From NCBI RefSeq assembly GCF_020886775.1, contig NZ_AP024525.1:930001-994000 (forward strand): a DNA stretch of 64,000 nt. The letters are read 5' to 3'. The position numbers were made by a program, and so were the translations under genes. The notes beneath the pieces are model-generated. The model was not told where the DNA came from, did not search any database, and saw only the letters and a list, made by a program, of their open reading frames with translations. Source of the DNA: Sinomonas cyclohexanicum. Lineage in GTDB: Bacteria; Actinomycetota; Actinomycetes; Actinomycetales; Micrococcaceae. Positions within the stretch are counted from its first letter, which is position 1. Each line of letters starts with the position of its first letter. Positions 35,076 to 45,876 of the stretch are shown piece after piece.

Positions 35076-37379
35076 GTGTTTGCGCAGAAGCCCCAGATTG
35101 AGGACATCGACGAGGGAGCCCTCGAGGTCCACGCGCCGAAGACCTACGCCGCCGGCGTGAAGGCGGTGACGGTTGCGCTCGAGCGGGGGCTCGCGCAGGC
35201 GGGGGTCGCACGGACAGTGCGTTCGATGCTGCGGGTGAACCAGCGGGACGGGTTCGACTGCCCGGGGTGCGCGTGGCCGGAGTCGATTTCCGGCCGGCGC
35301 AAGCCGGCCGAGTTCTGCGAGAACGGGGCGAAGGCGATCGCGGAGGAATCCACGGTGCGCACGGTGGGGCCGGAGTTCTGGGCCGAGCACCCGATCTCGG
35401 TCCTCGAGGGGAAGAGCGAGTTCTGGCTGGGCAGCCGGGGCCGGATCACCGAGCCGGTCGTGATCAGGCCCGGGGAGACGCACTACTCGCCGATCTCCTG
35501 GCAGGATGCGTTCGCCCTCATCGGTGAGCACATCAAGGCCACGACCCCGGATCGGTGCGTCTTCTACACCTCGGGGCGGACGGCGAACGAGACCGCGTTC
35601 ATGTACCAGCTCCTCGCCCGGAGCCTGGGTACGAACAACCTTCCGGACTGCTCGAACATGTGCCACGAGTCCTCGGGCTTCGCGCTCAACCCCACGATCG
35701 GCGTGGGCAAGGGCACTGTCTCGCTCGAGGACATCCACCACGCCGAGCTCGTGCTCGTGATCGGCCAGAACCCGGGCACGAACCACCCGCGGATGCTCTC
35801 GGCGCTGGCGGAGTGCAAGGCCAACGGCGGCAAGGTCGTCGGTGTGAACCCGCTGCCGGAGGCGGGGCTCATGGGCTTCAAGGACCCGCAGACCGTCGCC
35901 GGGGTCGTGGGGGACGGCGTCGCGATCGCGGACGAGTTCCTCAAGGTCAGGGTCGGCGGAGACCTCGCGCTCCTCCAGGCCCTCGGGCACCTGCTCCTGG
36001 AGGCCGAGGACCGGAACCCGGGCGGCGTCGTCGACCGCGAGTTCGTGGCGGCGCAGACGGTGGGCTTCGAGGAGTACCGGCAGGCCCGCCGCAGCATCGA
36101 CTGGGAAGCCACCCTCTCCGCGACGGGGCTCACCCGGGCGGAGATCGAGACGGTCGCGGAGCTGATGATCGCCTCCAAGGCCACGATCGTGTGCTGGGCG
36201 CTGGGCCTGACGCAGCAGCCCCACTCGGTCAACACGCTGAAGGAGATCGTGAACCTGCTCCTGGTGCAGGGGAACTTCGGCAAGCCCGGGGCAGGGGCGT
36301 GTCCAGTCCGCGGGCACTCGAACGTCCAGGGCGACAGGACCATGGGCATCTGGGAGAAGCCCACCGAGGCGTTCATCGCCGCCCTCGAGGCCGAGTTCGG
36401 GCTCCCGCTGCCCAGGGAGCACGGGTTCGAGTCGGTCGAGACCCAGCACGCGCTCGAGGCCGGGGAGGTGGACGTGTTCGTCTCGATGGGCGGGAACTTC
36501 CTCTCCGCGGCCTCGGACACCGCCAACACGGAGAAGGGGCTCAGGCGCACGGGCCTGACGGTGCACATCTCCACCAAGCCCAACCTCTCCCACGTCGCCC
36601 ACGGCCGCACTTCGCTGATCCTGCCCACCCTGGGCAGGACCGACGTGGACGACAAGCACGCCGCCGGGCGGCAGTTCGTCACCGTGGAGGACTCGATGTC
36701 GGTCGTGCACCGCAGCCAGGGGCGCCTGCGCCCCGTCTCCGAGCACCTCCTGGCCGAGCCCGTGATCGTGGCCCGCATGGCCGTCGCCGCGCTCGGCGAG
36801 GACCACCCTGTCGATTGGCGGGCCATGGCCGAAGACTATGACGTCGTCCGCGACCACATCTCGCGCGTCATCCCCGGGTTCGAGGACTTCAACGCCCGCG
36901 TGCGCACCAAGGACGGCTTCGTCCTGCCCAGCCCGCCGCGGGACACCCGCACGTTCGCCACGGACGTGGGCCGGGCCCGCTTCACCGTCAGCCCGCTCGA
37001 ATACCTCGAGGCGCCACCGGGCCACCTCATCCTGCAGACCCTGCGCAGCCACGACCAGTACAACACCACCATCTACGGCCTCGATGACCGTTACCGTGGT
37101 ATCTCCAACGCCCGCCGCGTGGTCCTGGTCAACCCGGACGACCTCGCCGACCTCGGGTACGCCGACCGCGACCTCGTCGACGTCGTCTCGACCTTCAACG
37201 GCGACGAGCGCCGCGCCGAGGGCTTCCGCCTCGTCGCCTATCCGACCGCGCGAGGCTGCGCCGCCGCCTACTACCCCGAGGCCAACGTCCTGGTCCACAA
37301 GGACCTCGTCGCCCGCGAGTCCAACACGCCAGGCTACAAGGCCGTCACGGTGCGGTTCGAACGGGGGAGCGCGGGCTGA
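35076..37379 (+). CDS. FdhF/YdeP-type molybdopterin oxidoreductase
   Basis: This 767-residue alpha-subunit-like molybdopterin enzyme has GFDCPGCAWPE near residue 52 and conserved YTSGRTANETAFMYQLLARS, GTNNLPDCSNMCHESSGFAL and LTQQPHSVNTLKEIVNLLLV. The C-terminal molydopterin-dinucleotide domain is complete (LQTLRSHDQYNTTIYGLDDR). Family members (E. coli YdeP, FdhF-like) are annotated as formate dehydrogenase-like, but reaction and electron partner are poorly known. The GTG at 35076 follows GAGGGAG; an ORF extension to 34371 is not supported. The shared operator with mscR and glyA/sox suggests oxidation of formate from demethylation. Confidence 0.8.
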   Translation: MFAQKPQIEDIDEGALEVHAPKTYAAGVKAVTVALERGLAQAGVARTVRSMLRVNQRDGFDCPGCAWPESISGRRKPAEFCENGAKAIAEESTVRTVGPEFWAEHPISVLEGKSEFWLGSRGRITEPVVIRPGETHYSPISWQDAFALIGEHIKATTPDRCVFYTSGRTANETAFMYQLLARSLGTNNLPDCSNMCHESSGFALNPTIGVGKGTVSLEDIHHAELVLVIGQNPGTNHPRMLSALAECKANGGKVVGVNPLPEAGLMGFKDPQTVAGVVGDGVAIADEFLKVRVGGDLALLQALGHLLLEAEDRNPGGVVDREFVAAQTVGFEEYRQARRSIDWEATLSATGLTRAEIETVAELMIASKATIVCWALGLTQQPHSVNTLKEIVNLLLVQGNFGKPGAGACPVRGHSNVQGDRTMGIWEKPTEAFIAALEAEFGLPLPREHGFESVETQHALEAGEVDVFVSMGGNFLSAASDTANTEKGLRRTGLTVHISTKPNLSHVAHGRTSLILPTLGRTDVDDKHAAGRQFVTVEDSMSVVHRSQGRLRPVSEHLLAEPVIVARMAVAALGEDHPVDWRAMAEDYDVVRDHISRVIPGFEDFNARVRTKDGFVLPSPPRDTRTFATDVGRARFTVSPLEYLEAPPGHLILQTLRSHDQYNTTIYGLDDRYRGISNARRVVLVNPDDLADLGYADRDLVDVVSTFNGDERRAEGFRLVAYPTARGCAAAYYPEANVLVHKDLVARESNTPGYKAVTVRFERGSAG

Positions 37380-37388
37380 CGCACTGAC

Positions 37389-37441
37389 GCACGACGACGG
37401 CCGGTGCCTTCTTGCGGGGAAGGTGCCGGCCGTCGTCGTGC
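37389..37441 (+). terminator. Terminator hairpin after the YdeP-type gene
   Basis: Near-perfect 22-base arms (37389-37410 and 37420-37441) contain GCACGACGACGGCCGG. The sequence is related to the hairpin at 24527-24573. Confidence 0.8.
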
Positions 37442-37502
37442 GGCGCCCGCCGTGATGCCGGTGCCCGCCATGGTGCAGGCCCACGGCGATGCGGCCGACG
37501 CG

Positions 37503-38168
37503 TCAGAGTGCCTTGCGGATCGTCGCCTCGAAGCTCGTCACGTGCTCGAGGGCCATGTGGCCGGCGGTCTCGGCGTCACCATCGGCGATCGCGCGCAGGA
37601 GGTCGGCGTGCTCCTGGACGTGGCCGGCCACGGAGGGCACCTTGTCCAGGACGAGGCACCAGATCCGCGTGGCGAGGTTGTCGTAGCGGATGAGGGCATC
37701 GGTGAGGTGCGGGTTTCCGGCGGCGGCGTAGATGAGCCTGTGCACCGTGATGTCGTAGCGCATGAGCTCGCGCTGGTCGATCGGTTCGGTCAACGCCTCG
37801 ATGGTGTCCGCGGTCTCACGGAGCCGTTCGCGCATGGCCGGCGATGCGTCGCGCGCGGCCCGGCGTGCCGCGAGCGGCTCGAGCTGCTCGCGGATCTCGG
37901 ACACGTCGGCGAGCTCGGTGATGTCCACGGCGGTCGCGAATGTTCCGCGCCGCGGGTAGGAGACCACGAGGTGGTCCACCTCGAGCCGTTTGAGCGCCTC
38001 GCGGACTGGCGTCCGCCCGACTCCGAGCTCCGCGGCGAGGGCCGTGTCGTTGATCGGGGCACCCGGCTTGATCTCGAGCATGATGAGCCGGTCGCGCAGC
38101 GTCAGGTACGCCTGTTCGGCGAGGGAAACGCCCGACGCCGCGCCCTCCACAGCAGCTGTCATCGTCAC
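37503..38168 (-). CDS. GntR-family (FCD) regulator of one-carbon genes
   Basis: This 221-residue FadR-type regulator has a winged helix (LAAELGVGRTPVREALKRLE) and an FCD ligand domain (EIREQLEPLAARRAAR, DITVHRLIYAAAGNPHL with likely metal-binding Asp/His). GTG 38168 has an ideal AAGGAGG site; ATG 38162 is an alternative. It is divergent from glyA-sox. The AT-rich palindrome between them and its relatives before mscR and the YdeP-type gene suggest it controls a sarcosine/formaldehyde regulon, with sarcosine, glycine or a related acid as effector. Confidence 0.85.
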   Translation of the reverse strand: MTMTAAVEGAASGVSLAEQAYLTLRDRLIMLEIKPGAPINDTALAAELGVGRTPVREALKRLEVDHLVVSYPRRGTFATAVDITELADVSEIREQLEPLAARRAARDASPAMRERLRETADTIEALTEPIDQRELMRYDITVHRLIYAAAGNPHLTDALIRYDNLATRIWCLVLDKVPSVAGHVQEHADLLRAIADGDAETAGHMALEHVTSFEATIRKAL

Positions 38169-38233
38169 CTTGCACCTCCTTTCCCAGGGCCGCTTGACTC
38201 CCTGTGATGTGAACCATACTATCGATCTCAGAA

Positions 38234-38245
38234 CTAATATATCAG
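38234..38245. promoter_or_regulatory. Putative GntR operator between gntR and glyA
   Basis: CTAATATATCAG, in the longer near-palindrome AACTAATATATCAGTT (38232-38247), is one base from CTGATATATCAG. A partial second copy (TCAGATATCAA) follows at about 38257. It is placed for autoregulation and control of glyA-sox. Confidence 0.65.
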
Positions 38246-38293
38246 TTGATGATTAGTCAGATATCAATATCGTTCCAGACGCCAGGAGGCACG

Positions 38294-39619
38294 ATGGAGA
38301 ACCTTCTCGATCTCCCGCTCGCGAGCGCAGATCCCGAGGTCGCCGCCGCTATCGCGGCCGAGCTCGGACGCCAGCAGGAGACCCTCGAGATGATCGCGAG
38401 CGAGAACTTCGCCCCCACCGCGGTCATGGAGGCGCAGGGCTCGGTCCTGACCAACAAGTACGCCGAGGGCTACCCGGGCAAGCGGTACTACGGCGGCTGC
38501 GAGAACGTCGACGTGATCGAGCAGCTCGCCATCGACAGGGCAAAGACGCTCTTCGGCGCCGAGTACGCGAACGTCCAGCCGCACTCGGGCGCCCAGGCGA
38601 ACGCGTCCGCGATGCACGCGCTCATCCAGCCGGGCGACACGATCATGGGCCTCGACCTGGCCCACGGTGGCCATCTCACGCACGGGATGAAGATCAACTT
38701 CTCGGGCAAGCTCTACAAGGTGGTCCCGTACCGTGTCTCCGAGAAGGACCACCGGATCGACATGGCCGAGGTCGAGCGGCTCGCCGACGAGCACCGGCCC
38801 CAGCTGATGATCGCGGGCTGGTCCGCCTATTCCCGCCAGCTCGACTTCGCCGAGTTCCGCCGCATCGCGGACAAGGTCGGCGCGTACCTGCTCGTGGACA
38901 TGAGCCACTTCGCCGGCCTCGTGGCCGCGGGCCTGCACCCGAACCCCGTCCCGCACGCCCACGTCACGACCACCACGACGCACAAGACCCTGGGCGGCCC
39001 GCGCGGCGGGATCATCCTGACCAACGACGCCGCACTGGCCAAGAAGATCAACTCGGCGGTGTTCCCGGGCCAGCAGGGCGGCCCGCTCGAGCACGTGATC
39101 GCCGGCAAGGCGGTCGCGTTCAAGTTCGCCGCGACCGAGGAGTTCAAGGACCGCCAGCACCGCACTCTCGAGGGCGCGCGGCTCCTCGCGGAGCGCCTGC
39201 TGCAGCCCGACCTCGCGGAGGCGGGGATCGGCGTCGTGAACGGAGGCACCGACGTGCACCTGGTCCTCGTGGACCTGCGGAACTCCGAGCTGGACGGCCA
39301 GCAGGGCGAGGACCGCCTTCACCGCATCGGGATCACGGTCAACCGCAACGCCGTCCCGTTCGACCCGCGCCCGCCGATGGTCTCCTCCGGCCTGCGGATC
39401 GGCACGCCCGCCCTGGCGACCCGGGGCTTCGGCGCCGAAGAGTTCATCGAGGTGGCAGAGATCATCGCCGCCGCCCTCAAGCCAGAGTTCGACGACGAGC
39501 TGGCCGCCTCGCTGCGCAGCCGCGTCGCCGTCCTCGCCGACAAGCACCCCCTCTACCCGAACCTGACCCCGGGCCAGAACGACCTGGCCGGGGCCCACAC
39601 CGAGAACGGAGCCCAGTGA
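38294..39619 (+). CDS. glyA: Serine hydroxymethyltransferase
   Basis: This 441-residue PLP enzyme has the cofactor lysine in [14 protein letters not shown], plus [20 protein letters not shown] and [17 protein letters not shown] near the start. It condenses glycine with methylene-THF to serine, here probably using both products of sarcosine oxidase. The ATG at 38294 has a CAGGAGG site. It is the first gene of a tightly packed operon (TGATG overlap with soxB), the order described in Arthrobacter. It is likely a catabolic paralogue rather than the housekeeping copy, but the window cannot show that. Confidence 0.95.
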   Translation: MENLLDLPLASADPEVAAAIAAELGRQQETLEMIASENFAPTAVMEAQGSVLTNKYAEGYPGKRYYGGCENVDVIEQLAIDRAKTLFGAEYANVQPHSGAQANASAMHALIQPGDTIMGLDLAHGGHLTHGMKINFSGKLYKVVPYRVSEKDHRIDMAEVERLADEHRPQLMIAGWSAYSRQLDFAEFRRIADKVGAYLLVDMSHFAGLVAAGLHPNPVPHAHVTTTTTHKTLGGPRGGIILTNDAALAKKINSAVFPGQQGGPLEHVIAGKAVAFKFAATEEFKDRQHRTLEGARLLAERLLQPDLAEAGIGVVNGGTDVHLVLVDLRNSELDGQQGEDRLHRIGITVNRNAVPFDPRPPMVSSGLRIGTPALATRGFGAEEFIEVAEIIAAALKPEFDDELAASLRSRVAVLADKHPLYPNLTPGQNDLAGAHTENGAQ

Positions 39620-40836
39620 TGGCGGATCTGCTGCCCGAACACCCGGACTTCCTCTGGCGCAACCCAGACCCGAAGCCCTCGTACGACGCTGTGATCGTCG
39701 GCGGCGGCGGGCACGGCCTCGCCACCGCCTACTTCCTGGCGAAGAACCACGGGATGACCAACATCGCGGTCCTCGAGCGCGGCTGGCTCGCCGGCGGCAA
39801 CATGGCCCGCAACACCACGATCATCCGCTCGAACTACCTGTGGGACGAGTCGGCCGGCATCTACGAGCACTCCCTCAAGCTGTGGGAGCAGCTCCCCGAG
39901 GAGCTCGAGTACGACTTCCTGTTCAGCCAGCGCGGCGTCATGAACCTCGCGCACACGCTGCAGGACGTGCGCGAGTCGGTCCGGCGCGTGGGCGCGAACA
40001 AGCTCAACGGAGTGGACGCCGAGTGGCTCGACGCGGACCAGGTCAAGGAACTCTGCCCGATCATCAACACGAGCGAGGACATCCGCTACCCCGTCCTCGG
40101 CGCGACCTACCAGCCCCGAGCCGGCATCGCGAAGCACGACCACGTCGCGTGGGCCTTCGCCCGCAAGGCGGACGAGCTCGGCGTCGACATCATCCAGAAC
40201 TGCGAGGTCACCGGCTTCGTCAAGGACGGCAACCGTGTGGTGGGCGTCCAGACGAACCGCGGCACGATCGCCACGGGCAAGGTCGCCCTGTGCGCGGCCG
40301 GCCACTCGAGCGTCCTCGCGAAGCTCGCGGGCTTCGACCTGCCGATCCAGTCCCACCCGCTCCAGGCGCTCGTCTCCGAGCTCCACCAGAAGGTCCACCC
40401 CACGGTGGTCATGTCCAACCACGTCCACGTGTACGTCTCCCAGGCGCACAAGGGCGAGCTGGTCATGGGCGCGGGCATCGACTCGTACAACGGCTACGGC
40501 CAGCGCGGCGCGTTCCACGTCATCGAGGAGCAGATGGCCGCGGCCGTGGAGCTCTTCCCGATCTTCTCCCGCGCACACCTCCTGCGCACCTGGGGCGGAA
40601 TCGTGGATGTCACGCTCGACGCCTCCCCGGTGGTCGGCAAGGCCCCCGTGGACGGCATGTACATCAACTGCGGCTGGGGTACGGGCGGCTTCAAGGGCAC
40701 CCCGGGCGCCGGCTGGACCATGGCCCACACGATCGCCAACGACGAGCCCCACGCCCTCAACGCACCGTTCGCCCTCGAGCGCTTCGAGACCGGCGCCCTC
40801 ATCGACGAGCACGGCGCCGCCGCCGTCGCCCACTGA
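39619..40836 (+). CDS. soxB: Heterotetrameric sarcosine oxidase, beta subunit
   Basis: This 405-residue subunit has an FAD motif [16 protein letters not shown] and the histidine pair H173/H175 ([10 protein letters not shown]), the region of covalent FMN attachment in this enzyme class. It oxidatively demethylates sarcosine to glycine with O2; with alpha, delta and gamma subunits the C1 unit is passed to tetrahydrofolate. The start overlaps the glyA stop. The C-terminal [15 protein letters not shown] is family-typical. Confidence 0.95.
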   Translation: MADLLPEHPDFLWRNPDPKPSYDAVIVGGGGHGLATAYFLAKNHGMTNIAVLERGWLAGGNMARNTTIIRSNYLWDESAGIYEHSLKLWEQLPEELEYDFLFSQRGVMNLAHTLQDVRESVRRVGANKLNGVDAEWLDADQVKELCPIINTSEDIRYPVLGATYQPRAGIAKHDHVAWAFARKADELGVDIIQNCEVTGFVKDGNRVVGVQTNRGTIATGKVALCAAGHSSVLAKLAGFDLPIQSHPLQALVSELHQKVHPTVVMSNHVHVYVSQAHKGELVMGAGIDSYNGYGQRGAFHVIEEQMAAAVELFPIFSRAHLLRTWGGIVDVTLDASPVVGKAPVDGMYINCGWGTGGFKGTPGAGWTMAHTIANDEPHALNAPFALERFETGALIDEHGAAAVAH

Positions 40837-40873
40837 GCCGCGGCTCAGACAAGAACTGGAAGGAGCCAAGAGC

Positions 40874-41191
40874 ATGCTTCTCATCACCTGCCCGAACTGC
40901 GGGCCCCGCGACGAGACCGAGTTCCACTACGGCGGCCAGGCCCACGTGGCCTACCCCGAGAACCCCGCCGAGCTGTCCGACACCGAGTGGTCCCGGTACC
41001 TCTTCTACCGCGAGAACACGAAGGGCAACTTCGCGGAGCGCTGGACCCACAGCGGCGGCTGCCGCAAGTGGTTCAACGCCATCCGCGACACCGTGACCTA
41101 CGAGTTCAAGTCCGTCTACACCGGCGCCTCGCCAGCTGAGAACGCCGACAGGCAGAACACCACTGCATCCACGAATGGAGGCCAGAAGTGA
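40874..41191 (+). CDS. soxD: Heterotetrameric sarcosine oxidase, delta subunit
   Basis: This 105-residue zinc subunit has C6, C9, H59 and C63 (CPNCG and HSGGCRKWF), matching the zinc ligands known for this subunit. AAGGAG precedes the ATG at 40874. Its stop overlaps the soxA GTG start (GTGA). The C-terminal 20 residues are polar and may be disordered. Confidence 0.95.
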   Translation: MLLITCPNCGPRDETEFHYGGQAHVAYPENPAELSDTEWSRYLFYRENTKGNFAERWTHSGGCRKWFNAIRDTVTYEFKSVYTGASPAENADRQNTTASTNGGQK

Positions 41192-44154
41192 CCAACCAGA
41201 GCCACCGTCTCCCCGCAGACAAGCCCGCCGGTCGGCGGACGAACGAGCGGATCGACCGCGGCACGCCGGTGACCTTCACGGTCGACGGCACCGAGTACAC
41301 CGGGTTCGCGGGGGACACCGTTGCCTCGGCCCTCCTCGCCAACGGCGTGGCCGAGACCGGCCCGTCCATGTACCTGGGCCGCCCGCGCGGCATCCTCGCC
41401 GCAGGCGTCGAGGAGCCCAACGCGCTGCTCACCGTCAAGGACCGCGGCGCCGGCGGCGTCGACGAGACGATGCTTCCCGCCACGATCGTCGAGCTCACCG
41501 ACGGACTGGCCGCCACGTACCTCTCCGGCCTCGGCACGCTCGACCCCCGCCAGGACACTGCCGTCTACGACAAGAAGCACGTCCATACCGACGTGCTCGT
41601 GATCGGCGCGGGCCCCGCCGGCCTCGCCGCGGCCCGCGAGGCCGCCGCGACCGGCGCCCGCGTGATCCTCATCGACGACCAGCCGGAGCTGGGCGGCTCG
41701 CTGCTCTCCTCTCCCGGCGAGACGGTCGACGGCGTCCCCGCACCCGAGTGGATCGCCGCGGCCGCCGCTGAGCTCGCCGCGGCGGACGAGGTCACGGTCC
41801 TGACCCGCACGAACGCGTTCGGCTCGTACGACTCCAACTACGTCGTGGCCCTCGAATCCCGCACGGACCACCTCGGCGCCGCCAAGGCCCGCGAGCTGGA
41901 CGCCCAGGGCGTCTCGCGCCAGCGGCTGTGGCACATTCGCGCCGCTCAGGTGGTCCTCGCGACCGGCGCCCACGAGCGCCCGATCGTGTTCGCGGACAAC
42001 GACCGCCCGGGCATCATGCTCGCCTCCGCGGCCCGCACGTACCTCAACCGGTATGCCGTGCGCCCCGGCTCCGCCGCGGTCGTGTTCACCACGAACGATT
42101 CGGCCTACGCCACCGCGACCGACCTTGTCGCCGCCGGCGTCCCGGTCGCTGCCGTCGTGGACGCGCGTCCGGAGAAGACCGCAGTGGCCACCGCCGCCGA
42201 GGCGGCCGGAATCCGCGTGATCCCCGGCTCGGTGGTGAGCAGCACGGAAGGCTCCGAGAGCGGCCGGGTGAGCGCCGTCGTCGTGCGCGGCCTGGATGCC
42301 GCCGGCGGGCTGACCGGCGCCGGCGAGCGCCTCGAGGCGGACCTCCTGGCCGTCTCCGGCGGCTGGAGCCCCCTGGTGCACCTGTTCAGCCAGCGCCAGG
42401 GCAAGCTGCGCTGGGACGAGGACCTCGCGGGCTTCGTGCCGGCGAGCACCGTCACGGCCCAGCAGGTGGTCGGCGCGGCCCGCGGTTCGTACGCGACAGC
42501 GGATGCCGTCTCCGAGGGCGCCCACGCCGGCGCGGTTGCGGCGTTCAACGCGGGCTTCGTGACCGAGGCCGGCCAGCACGCCACCGCGGTCTCCGCCCAC
42601 CCGGCCGTGGCTTCCGCACCGACACGCCAGGTCTGGCTCGTCCCTGGCGAGACCGGCGGCCCGGCCGACTGGAACACCCACTTCGTGGACTTCCAGCGCG
42701 ACCAGACCGTCCACGACGTGCTCCGCGCGACCGGCGCGGGCATGCGCTCGGTCGAGCACATCAAGCGCTACACCTCGATCTCCACCGCAAACGACCAGGG
42801 CAAGACCTCGGGCGTCAACGCGATCGGCGTGATTGCGGCGGCGCTCAAGGGAGACGGGGGCGTGGCGCCCGGCATCGGCGAGATCGGCACGACGACGTTC
42901 CGCGCCCCGTACGCACCGGTCGCCTTCGCGGCGCTGGCCGGCCGCAAGCGCGGCGAGCTGTTCGACCCGGAGCGCATCACGTCCGTGCACCCGTGGCACG
43001 TGGCGCACGGCGCGAAGTTCGAGTTCGTGGGCCAGTGGCTGCGCCCGTGGTACTTCCCGCAGGGCGAGGAGACCATGGACGAGGCCGTGCTGCGCGAGTG
43101 CGCTGCCGTGCGCGAGTCCGTGGGCTTCATGGACGCCACGACCCTCGGCAAGATCGAGATCTGGGGCGCGGACGCGGGCGAGTTCCTCAACCGCATCTAC
43201 ACCAACGCGTTCAAGAAGCTCGCCCCGGGCATGGGCCGCTACGGCGTCATGTGCGGGCCGGACGGCATGATCTTCGACGACGGCGTGACCCTCCGCCTGG
43301 ACCAGGACCGGTACTTCATGACCACCACCACCGGTGGCGCCGCGAAGGTCCTCGACTGGCTCGAGGAGTGGCACCAGACGGAGTGGCCGGAGCTCGACGC
43401 GAACTTCACGTCCGTGACCGAGCAGTGGACCACGGTCGCCGTGGTCGGCCCGAAGTCCCGCGCGGTCATCGCGAAGGTGGCCCCGGAGCTGGACGTGGAC
43501 AACGACGCGTTCCCGTTCATGGCCTGGCGCGAGACGACCCTCGCCTCCGGCATCCCGGCCCGCGTGTGCCGCATCTCGTTCTCCGGCGAGCTCGCCTACG
43601 AGATCAACGTGGCCACGTGGTACGGGCTGCAGGTGTGGGAGGACGTCGCCGAGGCCGGCGCCGAGTTCAACATCACCCCGTACGGCACCGAGACGATGCA
43701 CGTGCTGCGCGCCGAGAAGGGCTACCCGATCGTGGGCCAGGACACCGACGGCACCGTGACGCCGCAGGACGCGGGCATGGAGTGGATCGTGTCCAAGGCG
43801 AAGGACTTCGTGGGCAAGCGTTCGTACTCCCGCGAGGACACGGCCCGCACGGACCGCAAGCACCTCATCTCCCTGATCCCGGTCGATCCGTCCTTCCGCC
43901 TCCCGGAGGGCACGCAGATCATCGAGCAGGGCATCTCCACTGACTCCTCGAACGGCCCCGTGCCGATGCAGGGGTTCGTCACGTCGAGCTACCACTCGGC
44001 AGCGCTGGGGCGCTCGTTCGCCCTGGCCCTCATCAAGAATGGCCGCAACCGCATCGGCGAGACCCTCACCGCCGTCGCCGGGGACCGGCTCGTGGATGTC
44101 ACGGTCGGAGAGACCGTCCTGTTCGATCCTGAAGGGAAGCGCCGTGATGGCTGA
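41188..44154 (+). CDS. soxA: Heterotetrameric sarcosine oxidase, alpha subunit
   Basis: This 988-residue subunit has an N-terminal 2Fe-2S-ferredoxin-like segment ([20 protein letters not shown]) lacking cluster cysteines as in the family, then a dinucleotide-binding domain ([20 protein letters not shown]) and a C-terminal aminomethyltransferase/GcvT-like folate domain from about residue 600 ([20 protein letters not shown]). The folate domain takes the methylene group to make 5,10-methylene-THF. Start is a GTG overlapping soxD; the end overlaps soxG. Confidence 0.95.
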   Translation: MTNQSHRLPADKPAGRRTNERIDRGTPVTFTVDGTEYTGFAGDTVASALLANGVAETGPSMYLGRPRGILAAGVEEPNALLTVKDRGAGGVDETMLPATIVELTDGLAATYLSGLGTLDPRQDTAVYDKKHVHTDVLVIGAGPAGLAAAREAAATGARVILIDDQPELGGSLLSSPGETVDGVPAPEWIAAAAAELAAADEVTVLTRTNAFGSYDSNYVVALESRTDHLGAAKARELDAQGVSRQRLWHIRAAQVVLATGAHERPIVFADNDRPGIMLASAARTYLNRYAVRPGSAAVVFTTNDSAYATATDLVAAGVPVAAVVDARPEKTAVATAAEAAGIRVIPGSVVSSTEGSESGRVSAVVVRGLDAAGGLTGAGERLEADLLAVSGGWSPLVHLFSQRQGKLRWDEDLAGFVPASTVTAQQVVGAARGSYATADAVSEGAHAGAVAAFNAGFVTEAGQHATAVSAHPAVASAPTRQVWLVPGETGGPADWNTHFVDFQRDQTVHDVLRATGAGMRSVEHIKRYTSISTANDQGKTSGVNAIGVIAAALKGDGGVAPGIGEIGTTTFRAPYAPVAFAALAGRKRGELFDPERITSVHPWHVAHGAKFEFVGQWLRPWYFPQGEETMDEAVLRECAAVRESVGFMDATTLGKIEIWGADAGEFLNRIYTNAFKKLAPGMGRYGVMCGPDGMIFDDGVTLRLDQDRYFMTTTTGGAAKVLDWLEEWHQTEWPELDANFTSVTEQWTTVAVVGPKSRAVIAKVAPELDVDNDAFPFMAWRETTLASGIPARVCRISFSGELAYEINVATWYGLQVWEDVAEAGAEFNITPYGTETMHVLRAEKGYPIVGQDTDGTVTPQDAGMEWIVSKAKDFVGKRSYSREDTARTDRKHLISLIPVDPSFRLPEGTQIIEQGISTDSSNGPVPMQGFVTSSYHSAALGRSFALALIKNGRNRIGETLTAVAGDRLVDVTVGETVLFDPEGKRRDG

Positions 44155-44839
44155 GACGATTGAAGTGAATGCAGGTACCCTCCGCCGCAGCCCCGCGGCC
44201 CAGCTCGCGGAGGCATTCGCCGCGGCGACCGTCTCGGGCAAGCACGCTGTGTCGGTGCGGGAGGTCCCGTTCCTGACCCAGCTCGGCCTCCGGGCCGTGC
44301 CGGGCTCGGCCGGGGCCGCCGCCCTCGAGACCGCCCTCGGCGTCTCCCTCCCCACCGGGCACGGGAGCACGACGGCGGGCGGTGGCTACACCGTCCTGTG
44401 GATCGGGCCGGACGAGTTCCTGGCCGTCGGCGATCTGAGCGGCGATGAGAACGGCCACGAGGACGGCGACTCGGCGTCCCAGGACCGCGGCCCGGCCGAG
44501 GCCGCCCGGGTGGGTGCTGCGCTCGGTGAGGTCGGCGCGCGGACGCCCGGCGCCGTCGTCGACCTCTCCGCCAACCGCACCACGTTCGAGCTGACCGGAC
44601 CGAGCGCCCTCGCGGTGCTCGAGAAGGGCGTCTCCTTCGACCTGCACCCGCGGCAGTTCGCCGTCGGCCGGGCGATCGCGACCGTTCTGGACCACGTCCC
44701 CGTGCTGCTGTGGAAGACGGGCGAGGAGACCTACCGGATCCTGCCGCGCGCCTCCTTCGCGGACCATGTGGGCCGGTGGCTCGTCGATGCCATGCGCGAG
44801 TTCGCCGTCGGCGACCTCACAGGGCCGGGCGTACGGTAA
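44147..44839 (+). CDS. soxG: Heterotetrameric sarcosine oxidase, gamma subunit
   Basis: This 230-residue subunit has GcvT-like features ([34 protein letters not shown]). The ATG at 44147 overlaps the soxA end by 8 bases. A polar insert at about residues 100-118 ([17 protein letters not shown]) is probably a loop. It completes the soxBDAG set. Confidence 0.9.
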   Translation: MAETIEVNAGTLRRSPAAQLAEAFAAATVSGKHAVSVREVPFLTQLGLRAVPGSAGAAALETALGVSLPTGHGSTTAGGGYTVLWIGPDEFLAVGDLSGDENGHEDGDSASQDRGPAEAARVGAALGEVGARTPGAVVDLSANRTTFELTGPSALAVLEKGVSFDLHPRQFAVGRAIATVLDHVPVLLWKTGEETYRILPRASFADHVGRWLVDAMREFAVGDLTGPGVR

Positions 44840-44843
44840 AAGC

Positions 44844-45716
44844 ATGACTACAGATCCGGTTGAGTATGTCCTCACGCTGGACTGCGCCGAGGGGCCGGGG
44901 ATCGTGTACGCGGTCTCCGGGTTCCTCGCCGAGCGCGGCTGCGACATCGTGGACATCAAGCAGTTCGGGGACCGCCGCGCGGGGCACTTCTACATGAGGG
45001 TGCACTTCGAGGCGCCGTCCCAGGGTTCAACGGACGACGACGGCGATCGCCTCCGTGCGGAGTTCGCCTCAGTCGGGGCGAAGTTCGGGATGACCTGGAA
45101 GATCCGGCCGGCCGCGGAGAGGACCCGCGTGCTGCTCATGGTCTCCAAGTTCGGGCACTGCCTGAACGACCTGCTCTTCCGGGCGCGGATCGGTGAGCTG
45201 CCGATCGACATCGTCGCGGTCGTCTCCAACTGGGAGGACCAGCGCAGCCTGGTCGAGTGGCATGGGATCCCGTACCACCACATCCCGGTGACCAAGGAGA
45301 CGAAGCCGGAGGCCGAGGAGAAGCTTCTGGCGCTCGTGGACTCGTACGACGTGGAGCTCGTGGTCCTCGCCCGGTACATGCAGGTGCTCTCGGACGCGCT
45401 CGCCACGAAGATGGCGGGACGGGTGATCAACATCCACCACTCGTTCCTTCCGTCCTTCAAGGGCGCGAAGCCGTACCACCAGGCGTGGGAGCGCGGCGTC
45501 AAGACCGTGGGCGCGACAGCGCACTACGTCAACGCCGAGCTCGACGAGGGGCCGATCATCGCCCAGCAGGTCATCGAGGTGGATCACACCCACTCGCCCG
45601 AGGACCTCGTGGCGGTGGGCCGGGACGCGGAGACCAAGGCACTCTCCAACGCGGTGCGCTGGCACTGCGAGGGACGCGTGATCCTCAACGGCAACCGCAC
45701 GGTGGTGCTCCGCTAG
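44844..45716 (+). CDS. purU: Formyltetrahydrofolate deformylase
   Basis: This 290-residue protein has an N-terminal ACT domain (LTLDCAEGPGIVYAVSGFLA) and a formyltransferase-like catalytic domain (RVINIHHSFLPSFKGAKPYH, GATAHYVNAELDEGPIIAQQ). It hydrolyses 10-formyl-THF to formate and THF, regenerating the acceptor needed by sarcosine oxidase. It follows soxG by four bases and is the last gene of the operon. The formate could be used by the YdeP-type enzyme. Confidence 0.95.
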   Translation: MTTDPVEYVLTLDCAEGPGIVYAVSGFLAERGCDIVDIKQFGDRRAGHFYMRVHFEAPSQGSTDDDGDRLRAEFASVGAKFGMTWKIRPAAERTRVLLMVSKFGHCLNDLLFRARIGELPIDIVAVVSNWEDQRSLVEWHGIPYHHIPVTKETKPEAEEKLLALVDSYDVELVVLARYMQVLSDALATKMAGRVINIHHSFLPSFKGAKPYHQAWERGVKTVGATAHYVNAELDEGPIIAQQVIEVDHTHSPEDLVAVGRDAETKALSNAVRWHCEGRVILNGNRTVVLR

Positions 45717-45766
45717 AAGCCCCGGAAGCTGGAAGCGCTGGAAGCCCCCGCCGTCTGGATACGCGT

Positions 45767-45863
45767 CTGAGGGTCACCTCCTGAAGGCCATCTTCTGGGA
45801 GTCACGTTCTGGAGGTCACGTCACGTGACACTCAGGACCTGACTCTCAGGAGGTGGCCCTCAG
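45767..45863. repeat. Structured intergenic repeat between convergent genes
   Basis: CTGAGGGTCACCTCCTGA (45767-45784) and TCAGGAGGTGGCCCTCAG (45846-45863) pair with one mismatch, and the loop is filled with further GGAGTCAC/GGAGGTCAC words. The arm matches the element at 323-340 (16/18). It may also act as a bidirectional terminator for purU and the gene at 45877. Confidence 0.7.
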
Positions 45864-45876
45864 ACGTTGGGGGACC

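Noticed and set aside
38294-45716. Dimethylglycine or betaine demethylation genes within the sox operon
   Set aside because: All genes match glyA, soxBDAG and purU; soxA resembles dimethylglycine oxidase in its folate domain, but the four-subunit set identifies sarcosine oxidase. No betaine demethylase is in the window.
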